NCBI GenBank assembly: GCA_017882405.1
Contig: JADGPO010000084.1
Location: 1 to 30,005 of the forward strand
Length of the DNA stretch: 30,005 bases
Reading direction: 5' to 3'
Source of the DNA: Solirubrobacteraceae bacterium
GTDB taxonomy: Bacteria > Actinomycetota > Thermoleophilia > Solirubrobacterales > Solirubrobacteraceae
The position numbers and the translations under genes were made by a program. Below are positions 24,865 through 30,005 of this stretch, in pieces (the stretch's first letter is position 1; every line of letters begins with the position of its first letter). The notes beneath the pieces are model-generated. The model saw only the letters and a list, made by a program, of their open reading frames with translations. It made no database searches and had not been told where the DNA came from.

Positions 24865-26304
24865 ATGGCAAGCACCGAGGAAGCAGTCAGGACCGAGCGC
24901 AGCTCGCTCCAGGAGCTGGGACGCCGCCACCTCTGGATGCACTTCACCCGTATGTCCGCCTACGAGGATCAGGAGATCCCGATCATCACGCGCGGCGAGG
25001 GCTGCTACGTCTACGACGAGCACGGCAAGCGCTACCTCGACGGGCTCTCGGCGCTGTTCTGCGTCAACATCGGGCACGGTCGCGCCGACGTCGCCCAGGC
25101 GGGAGCCGATCAGGCCAAGGAGCTCGGCTTCTACACCAACTGGACGTTCGCTCACCCGCGCGCGATCGAGCTGGCGGCGCGGATCGCCGACCTCGCGCCG
25201 GGCGACCTGAACCGCGTGTTCTTCACCAGCGGCGGCTCCGAAGCGGTCGAATCCGCGCTCAAGCTCGCCCGCCAGTACCACAAGCTCACCGGCAACCCGC
25301 TCAAGACCAAGTTCATCGCGCGCGACATCGCGTACCACGGGACCAGCCTCGGCGCGCTGTCGGCGACCGGCATCACCAGCCTGCGCCAGCCGTTCGAGCC
25401 GCTCACCCCGGGCGGCTGCCACGTGCCCAACACCAACACCTTCCGCTTGCCCCACGGCCTCTCCGCCCAGGACCTGGCCGACACCGTGGCTCAGCGGATC
25501 GAGTTCGAGGGGCCCGACACGGTGGCCGCGGTGATCATGGAGCCCGTCCAGAACGCCGGCGGGTGCTTCACCCCGCCCGAGGGCTACTGGCAGCGGGTGC
25601 GGGAGATCTGCGACGAGTACAACGTGCTGCTGATCTCCGACGAGGTCATCTGCGCCTGGGGCCGGCTCGGAGAGTGGTTCGGCGCCCAGCGCTACGACTA
25701 CCTGCCGGACATCATCACCACAGCCAAGGGGCTGACCAGCTCCTACGCCGCGATGGGTGCGGTGATCGCCTCCGATCGCGTGTTCGAGCCGTTCTCGCAC
25801 GGGGATGCCAGCTTCACCCACGGCTTCACGTTCGCCGGTCATCCGATCGCCTCGGCGGTGGCGCTGGCCAACATCGACGTGATGGATCGCGAGGGCATCC
25901 TTCAGAACGTCCGCGCGCACGAGGGCGACTTCCGCCAGATGCTGGACTCGCTGCGTGACATCCCGATCGTCGGCGACGTGCGCGGCGCGGGGTACTTCAA
26001 CGCGATCGAGCTCGTCAAGGACCAGGACTCCGACGAGCAGTGGACCGACGAGGAGTCAGAGAGCCTGCTGCGCGGCTATCTCTCCGCGGAGCTGTACCGT
26101 CGCGGGTTGATCTGCCGCGCCGACGATCGCGGCGACCCTGTGATCCAGCTCTCGCCGCCCCTGATCGCCGGGCCCAAGCAGTTCGAGGAGATCGAGTCGA
26201 TCCTGCGTCCGGTCCTCACCGAGGCGGGCGACCGGATGCGCGGACGCTCGCACGATCATGCTCGATCCGGCCAGGCACATCCTCCAGTCCGACCAGGAGC
26301 GTAG
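24865..26304 (+). CDS. Class III PLP-dependent aminotransferase (probable omega-amino acid or amine:pyruvate)
   Basis: 479 aa. ATG 24865 is chosen for GAGGAG (24855-24860) just upstream. PLP fold-type I features: FFTSGGSEAVESALKLAR, AYHGTSLGALS, LLISDEVICAWGR (cofactor-binding Asp), and Lys288 in TTAKGLTSSY, the Schiff-base lysine. The FTHGFTFAGHPIA segment is typical of amine/omega-amino acid:pyruvate members. It would move an amino group from a polyamine, GABA or beta-alanine to pyruvate, giving alanine, which the alanine dehydrogenase downstream would oxidise back to pyruvate and ammonia. The exact substrate is not visible. Confidence 0.87.
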   Translation: MASTEEAVRTERSSLQELGRRHLWMHFTRMSAYEDQEIPIITRGEGCYVYDEHGKRYLDGLSALFCVNIGHGRADVAQAGADQAKELGFYTNWTFAHPRAIELAARIADLAPGDLNRVFFTSGGSEAVESALKLARQYHKLTGNPLKTKFIARDIAYHGTSLGALSATGITSLRQPFEPLTPGGCHVPNTNTFRLPHGLSAQDLADTVAQRIEFEGPDTVAAVIMEPVQNAGGCFTPPEGYWQRVREICDEYNVLLISDEVICAWGRLGEWFGAQRYDYLPDIITTAKGLTSSYAAMGAVIASDRVFEPFSHGDASFTHGFTFAGHPIASAVALANIDVMDREGILQNVRAHEGDFRQMLDSLRDIPIVGDVRGAGYFNAIELVKDQDSDEQWTDEESESLLRGYLSAELYRRGLICRADDRGDPVIQLSPPLIAGPKQFEEIESILRPVLTEAGDRMRGRSHDHARSGQAHPPVRPGA

Positions 26305-26317
26305 GCCGAGGCGTCCG

Positions 26318-26343
26318 GGGACTCGGTCCCGGGACTCGGTCCC
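26318..26343. repeat. Two tandem copies of a 13-bp hairpin-like unit before pucR
   Basis: GGGACTCGGTCCC at 26318-26330 and again, exactly, at 26331-26343. Each unit is GGGAC-TCG-GTCCC, a palindrome with a 3-base centre. They fill most of the 57-base gap between the aminotransferase and the PucR gene. May be a regulator site, an attenuator or a duplicated hairpin. Confidence 0.7.
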
Positions 26344-26361
26344 GCCCACCCGGTAGGAGCC

Positions 26362-27555
26362 GTGCTCACCGTCCGTGAACTGCTGCGCGACCTGGATGTG
26401 CGGCTGCTGTGCGGAGAGGCCACCACCGACCTCCCCGTGCGCTGGGTGCACATCTCAGAGCTCAACGACCCGACGCCGTGGCTGTCGGGTGGCGAGCTGG
26501 CCGATCACCAGCTGGCCGGGCTGGGCTTCGGCGTCGGCTTCGGTCACCGCGAGGTTCCGGCAGCGCTGATGCAGGCCGCGACCGAGCGCGAGTTCCCCGT
26601 GTTCGAGGTGCCCTACGAGGTGCCGTTCATCGCCGTCACCGAGGCGGCCTTCACGCAGCTGGTCAACGAGCAGTACGCGGTCCTGCGCCGCGCGCTGTCG
26701 GCGCACGAGCGCCTGGAGCGCGTGGTGCTCTCGCAGCGCGGGCTGGAAGCGCTGGCGGGGACGCTGGCGACGCTGATCGGGGCCGCCGTGCTGGTTTTCG
26801 ACGCGCGCGGGGAGCCCCTGGCGCAGCGCGCCTTTCGCCGGGCGATCGAGCCCGAAGCGGTGACCGCCCTGCACGACGAGCTGTACGAGCGTCGGACGCG
26901 AACCCACCCGCATCGCGCCTTCTTGCCCTCCCACGCCGGGCTGGCGGATCGCTCGTTGGCGCTGCCGGTGGTCGGCGATGGCGTGAACGGCAATGGCAAC
27001 GGCAACCGTGAACGCCTGCCCGAGGCCTGGCTGGTGGCGGTCAAGGATGGGCACCCACCCGCCCGGGCTGCGCGTGGGGGTCGGTCGAGCGGTGGCCGGG
27101 GGAGAGGCCCGGCGCAGCTTCCACGAGGCGCGCTGCGCGGTGGAGGCGGTCGCCCTGGGGACCGAGGACCGCGACGGAGGCCGGACGGCGCCGCAAACGG
27201 GAATCCCACCCACCCATCCCCCGGCCACCACGTGGCCACCTACCGGGACCTGGGCTCGTTCCAGCTGTTGCTGTCGCTGCAGGAAGATGAGGCCCTGCGG
27301 CTGTTTTGCGACTCGATCCTCGGCCCGATCGAGGCCTGCGAGGGACACTACGGAGGTGAACTGATGAGATCGCTTGAAGCGTTCATAGAGGAGAACGGTC
27401 AGTGGGAGCGTGCCGCCAAGCGGCTGTACTGCCACCGGCACACGCTGCGCTACCGGATCCGGCGGGTGGAGGAGCTGACGGGGCGCGACCTGCACAGCGC
27501 CCGCGATCGGATCGAGTTCTGGCTGGCCCTGCGTGGCCGGGAGCTCGTGGCATGA
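26362..27555 (+). CDS. PucR-family regulator with apparent compensating frameshifts
   Basis: 397 codons from GTG 26362 (LTVRELLRDLDVRLLCGE is the usual PucR start; AGGAG is unusually close). N-terminal PucR domain about residues 1-125, and a C-terminal helix-turn-helix (LEAFIEENGQWERAAKRLYCHRHTLRYRIRRVEELTG, split by a loop) about 335-380. Between about 27045 and 27235 the reading frame gives low-complexity Arg/Gly/Pro sequence, while the +1 frame encodes LRVGVGRAVAGGEARRSFHEAR, which is what PucR proteins have here in the GGDEF-like middle domain. Two opposite indels, near the C-rich runs at 27049-27067 and 27203-27226, would explain this. Probable activator of amine use. Stop overlaps ald by 4 bases. 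Confidence 0.75.
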   Translation: MLTVRELLRDLDVRLLCGEATTDLPVRWVHISELNDPTPWLSGGELADHQLAGLGFGVGFGHREVPAALMQAATEREFPVFEVPYEVPFIAVTEAAFTQLVNEQYAVLRRALSAHERLERVVLSQRGLEALAGTLATLIGAAVLVFDARGEPLAQRAFRRAIEPEAVTALHDELYERRTRTHPHRAFLPSHAGLADRSLALPVVGDGVNGNGNGNRERLPEAWLVAVKDGHPPARAARGGRSSGGRGRGPAQLPRGALRGGGGRPGDRGPRRRPDGAANGNPTHPSPGHHVATYRDLGSFQLLLSLQEDEALRLFCDSILGPIEACEGHYGGELMRSLEAFIEENGQWERAAKRLYCHRHTLRYRIRRVEELTGRDLHSARDRIEFWLALRGRELVA

Positions 27556-28685
27556 AGGTCGGGGTCCCCACCGAGGTCAAATCAGACGAGTACCGCGTGG
27601 CGCTCACGCCCGCGGGCGTGCGCGAGCTGGCCGACGCCGGCCACGAGGTCTTCGTGCAGAGCGGCGCCGGCGAGGGCTCGGCGATCGCCGACGAGGCGTA
27701 CATCGCCCAGGGAGCCACGATCCTGACCGATGCCGAGGCGGTGTTCTCCGAGTCCGGGATGATCGTCAAGGTCAAGGAGCCCCAGCCCGAGGAGGTCGCG
27801 CGGCTGACGCCCCGTCACATCCTGTTCACCTACCTGCACCTGGCCGCCGACGAGAAGCTCACCCGCGGCCTGATGGAGTCCGGCGCCACCTGCATCGCGT
27901 ATGAGACCGTCGAGGACTCGCGCGGGCGGCTGCCGCTGCTGGCGCCGATGTCGGAGGTGGCAGGCAAGATCGCCACCCAGGCCGGGGCGTTCATGCTGGA
28001 GAAGCCGCTGGGCGGACGCGGCATCCTGCTGGGCGGCGTGCCCGGCGTGGCCGCTGCCAACGTGGTCGTGATCGGAGGCGGCGTGGTCGGGATGAATGCC
28101 GCCTTCATCGCCGTCGGCATGGAGGCCACCGTGTACGTCTACGACCGCAACATCGACCGTCTGCGGGAGCTCGACATCGCGTTCGGCGGCCGCGCGGACA
28201 CGTGCTTCGCCTCCACCTTGCAGATCGAGGAGCGCCTGCCCGTCGCCGACCTGGTGATCGGCGCCGTTTTGGTGCACGGCGCGCGCGCTCCGCACGTGAT
28301 CACCCGCGAGCAGCTGGGCCTGATGAAGCGCCAGGCGGTGCTGGTCGACGTCTCGATCGACCAGGGCGGATGCTTCGAGACCTCGCATCCGACCACTCAC
28401 TCCGACCCGACCTACGAGGTCGACGGCATCACGCACTACTGCGTGGCCAACATGCCGGGGGCCGTGCCGATCACCTCCACCTATGCGCTGACCAACGCCA
28501 CCATGCCCTTCGTGGTCGACCTGGCCACGCGCGGGGTGCACGACGCCGTCACCCACAACCCGGGCCTGAAGCTGGGCGTCAACGTCGCCGCCGGCGAGGT
28601 CACCTACGCGCCGGTCGCCGAGGCCGTCGGGGTTCCCTTCGTCGAGGTGGAGACCGCCCTGGCGCAGGTTCCCGCCGGGGTCTAG
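27552..28685 (+). CDS. ald: Alanine dehydrogenase
   Basis: 377 aa from ATG 27552 (ATGA overlap with the preceding stop), the usual length. Key residues fit the known enzyme numbering: R15 (DEYRVALTP), K75 (VKVKEPQ) and H96 (YLHLAADE), with the catalytic Asp in [12 protein letters not shown]-binding Rossmann glycines are in [14 protein letters not shown]. It oxidises L-alanine to pyruvate and ammonia with NAD+, or the reverse. In this operon it would recycle alanine made by the aminotransferase. Only a 9-base gap (CCGGCCGG palindrome plus T) separates it from the convergent gene. Confidence 0.96.
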   Translation: MKVGVPTEVKSDEYRVALTPAGVRELADAGHEVFVQSGAGEGSAIADEAYIAQGATILTDAEAVFSESGMIVKVKEPQPEEVARLTPRHILFTYLHLAADEKLTRGLMESGATCIAYETVEDSRGRLPLLAPMSEVAGKIATQAGAFMLEKPLGGRGILLGGVPGVAAANVVVIGGGVVGMNAAFIAVGMEATVYVYDRNIDRLRELDIAFGGRADTCFASTLQIEERLPVADLVIGAVLVHGARAPHVITREQLGLMKRQAVLVDVSIDQGGCFETSHPTTHSDPTYEVDGITHYCVANMPGAVPITSTYALTNATMPFVVDLATRGVHDAVTHNPGLKLGVNVAAGEVTYAPVAEAVGVPFVEVETALAQVPAGV

Positions 28686-28694
28686 CCGGCCGGT

Positions 28695-30005
28695 CTACCG
28701 AGTGCAGGCCCCGGGCGCGTGCTGGTCCGGGGTCTGGCACAACGCGGTGGTCCTGGGCAGGGCGTTGGGCACGATGGTGAAGCGCAGCACCTCGGCGACT
28801 TGGTCGGCGCCGCTGATCGTCAGCTGGACGATCGCGCCCGGGCGCAGGTGCGCGCCCTTCAGCGTGGCGGTAGCCGATGTCCTGCCGCCGCGGATCTTCA
28901 GGGCGGCGCGCTTCAGCGGGCAGCCGCCACCGTGGCAGGTGAGCGTCGCATGCCAGGAGCGCCGTAGGTTGCCGGCGCCGAGGTTGCCGATGAACGAGTA
29001 GCCGGGGCGGAAGTACCAGAAGTAGTCGATCGGGGCGCGGATGAGCCCGTAGCGGAACGTCGTCTTCTGGGTCGTGCGTTTGCCGGAGTTGGTGATGGCG
29101 AGCTTGACCGGGACGGAGTAGAAGTGGTCCAGCAGTGCGCGGCCGGCCTTGTTGAGCGAGATCGCGATGTGGGCTTTGATACCGGCGGCGAGGGTGTAGC
29201 GGCGGTTGACGAGCTTGACCCTCCGGGCGGTCTTCTTCTTGGCTCTGGTCTTGGTCTTGGCTGCGGTGACGGAGACGAGCTTGCCGACGACCAGGTGCTC
29301 CGTGCTCGTGCCGGTGATCGCGCCCGCGCAGCGCTGGCCGGAGCTGCCCGCGCAGCTCACGGTCAATGTCGCGCGGGGGCCGGTGACGGTGATCTTGGGG
29401 AGCGCGAGCGTCGGCTTGGTCCTGGTCGTGGTCTTCGTCGTCGATCCCGAACCCGTGCCCCCCGGGGAGTTGACTCGGAGGGTCGGCGCCGCGTGGTCGA
29501 CGATGCCGTTCGCATCGGTCACGCCCAGCGTGGGCGTGTAGCTGCCCGCGGCGGCCGGCGTGCCCGAGATCTGTCCCGTGGCCGCGTTGATCGCGAGTCC
29601 CGGCGGCAGGCCCGAGGCCGTCCAGCTGAACGGGGCCCGGCCACCGAGGAGGGTCGGCTGCGCGGAGTACGCGGCTCCGGTTACGCCGGCCGGAAGGGTG
29701 CTCGTCGCCAGATCCAGGGCGGCGATGATCACGAGCGTGTGCAGGGCCGACGATCCGCTGGCGACGGCATCGAGGTTGACGCCGCCTGGAATGGCGACCT
29801 GCGTGGGGGTGGCGTTGGGGTTGTTCGTGTTGTTGTTCGTCGTGCTACCGAGCTGCCCGTAGGAGTTCTCTCCGAACGCGTAGAGGGCCCCGGTGGAGGT
29901 GAGAACGAAGCTGAAGTCCGAGCCGGCCGCGATCTGGACCGGCGTCCCCGAGTTCGCCGGCAGGCTGACCGGCACCGGCGTTTCGTTGATGGACGTCCCG
30001 TTGCC
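28695..30005 (-). CDS. Secreted RCC1-repeat protein with Ig-like and Cys modules (5' end outside window)
   Basis: The frame is open to the right edge, so the start and signal peptide lie outside (436 codons seen). It begins within RCC1 beta-propeller repeats (ETPVPVSLPANSG, then GSDFSFVLTSTGALYAFGEN and SYGQLG). An Asn/Thr-rich loop follows, then a putative-Ig (He_PIG-like) domain (AAYSAQPTL, GLPPGLAINAATGQISGTPA). A Thr/Lys-rich linker leads to two C-terminal beta modules with Cys pairs (LTVSCAGSSGQRCAGAI and LTCHGGGCPLKRAALK). Likely an extracellular surface protein; ligand unknown. The C-terminal module recalls those of the deacetylase at 1-2894 and the GH114 at 17249. Confidence 0.85.
   Translation of the reverse strand, partial: GNGTSINETPVPVSLPANSGTPVQIAAGSDFSFVLTSTGALYAFGENSYGQLGSTTNNNTNNPNATPTQVAIPGGVNLDAVASGSSALHTLVIIAALDLATSTLPAGVTGAAYSAQPTLLGGRAPFSWTASGLPPGLAINAATGQISGTPAAAGSYTPTLGVTDANGIVDHAAPTLRVNSPGGTGSGSTTKTTTRTKPTLALPKITVTGPRATLTVSCAGSSGQRCAGAITGTSTEHLVVGKLVSVTAAKTKTRAKKKTARRVKLVNRRYTLAAGIKAHIAISLNKAGRALLDHFYSVPVKLAITNSGKRTTQKTTFRYGLIRAPIDYFWYFRPGYSFIGNLGAGNLRRSWHATLTCHGGGCPLKRAALKIRGGRTSATATLKGAHLRPGAIVQLTISGADQVAEVLRFTIVPNALPRTTALCQTPDQHAPGACTR

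Noticed and set aside
28686..28694. CCGGCCGG as a bidirectional terminator between ald and the RCC1 gene
   Set aside because: It is an 8-base palindrome with no loop and no T-tract; too short to call.

Overview
The window is GC-rich throughout, with dense genes, many GTG/TTG starts and 1-4 base stop/start overlaps. The secreted proteins carry RCC1, putative-Ig and Cys-containing beta modules. This points to a high-GC actinobacterium, most likely of the Thermoleophilia/Solirubrobacterales type; that assignment is inferred from style and content, since there is no rRNA or marker phylogeny here. No rRNA, tRNA, CRISPR array, transposase or phage gene was seen.

Positions 1-18496 look like one amino-exopolysaccharide locus resembling both the bacterial Pel system and the fungal galactosaminogalactan (GAG) system. 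It holds two large Agd3-like polysaccharide deacetylases (one secreted and cut by the left edge, one without a signal peptide), a PelF-type GT4 glycosyltransferase overlapped by a 12-segment membrane protein in the PelG position, and two small helical proteins. GlmS (glucosamine-6-phosphate synthase) overlaps a divergent YvcK/GlmR-like protein. Two secreted GH114 enzymes (endo-alpha-1,4-polygalactosaminidase family, as in fungal Ega3) are present, together with a Sel1/TPR protein with one membrane segment and a Pro/Thr-rich outer tail. Regulation appears to use a membrane histidine kinase, a canonical NarL-type response regulator and a second NarL-type regulator whose phospho-acceptor Asp is replaced by Thr. 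A palindrome of the form CGTTCA-N5/6-TGAACG lies in both intergenic regions that serve the deacetylases and pelF. The proposed logic is: GlmS supplies amino sugar, PelF with the membrane protein polymerises and exports it, deacetylases make it cationic, and GH114 enzymes trim it.

Positions 18517-21530 hold an aidB-type acyl-CoA dehydrogenase, a TetR regulator and an enoyl-CoA hydratase-family gene as an overlapping operon. A near-palindrome GTGAAyCCGGrTTCAC sits just upstream of aidB, and the same 16-mer, inverted, lies upstream of the second GH114 gene, so the two regions may share a regulator.

Positions 21527-24718 are ordinary genes: a HAD-like phosphatase, a DMT/NIPA-like transporter, a tandem-rhodanese sulfurtransferase and an alpha/beta hydrolase.

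Positions 24766-28685 form an amine/amino-acid catabolic unit: a class III aminotransferase, a PucR-family regulator with an apparent double frameshift, and alanine dehydrogenase, preceded by a pair of GGTAC-N4-GTAC sites. Alanine dehydrogenase would regenerate the pyruvate used by the aminotransferase. The right edge (28695-30005) is the C-terminal part of a secreted RCC1-repeat protein.
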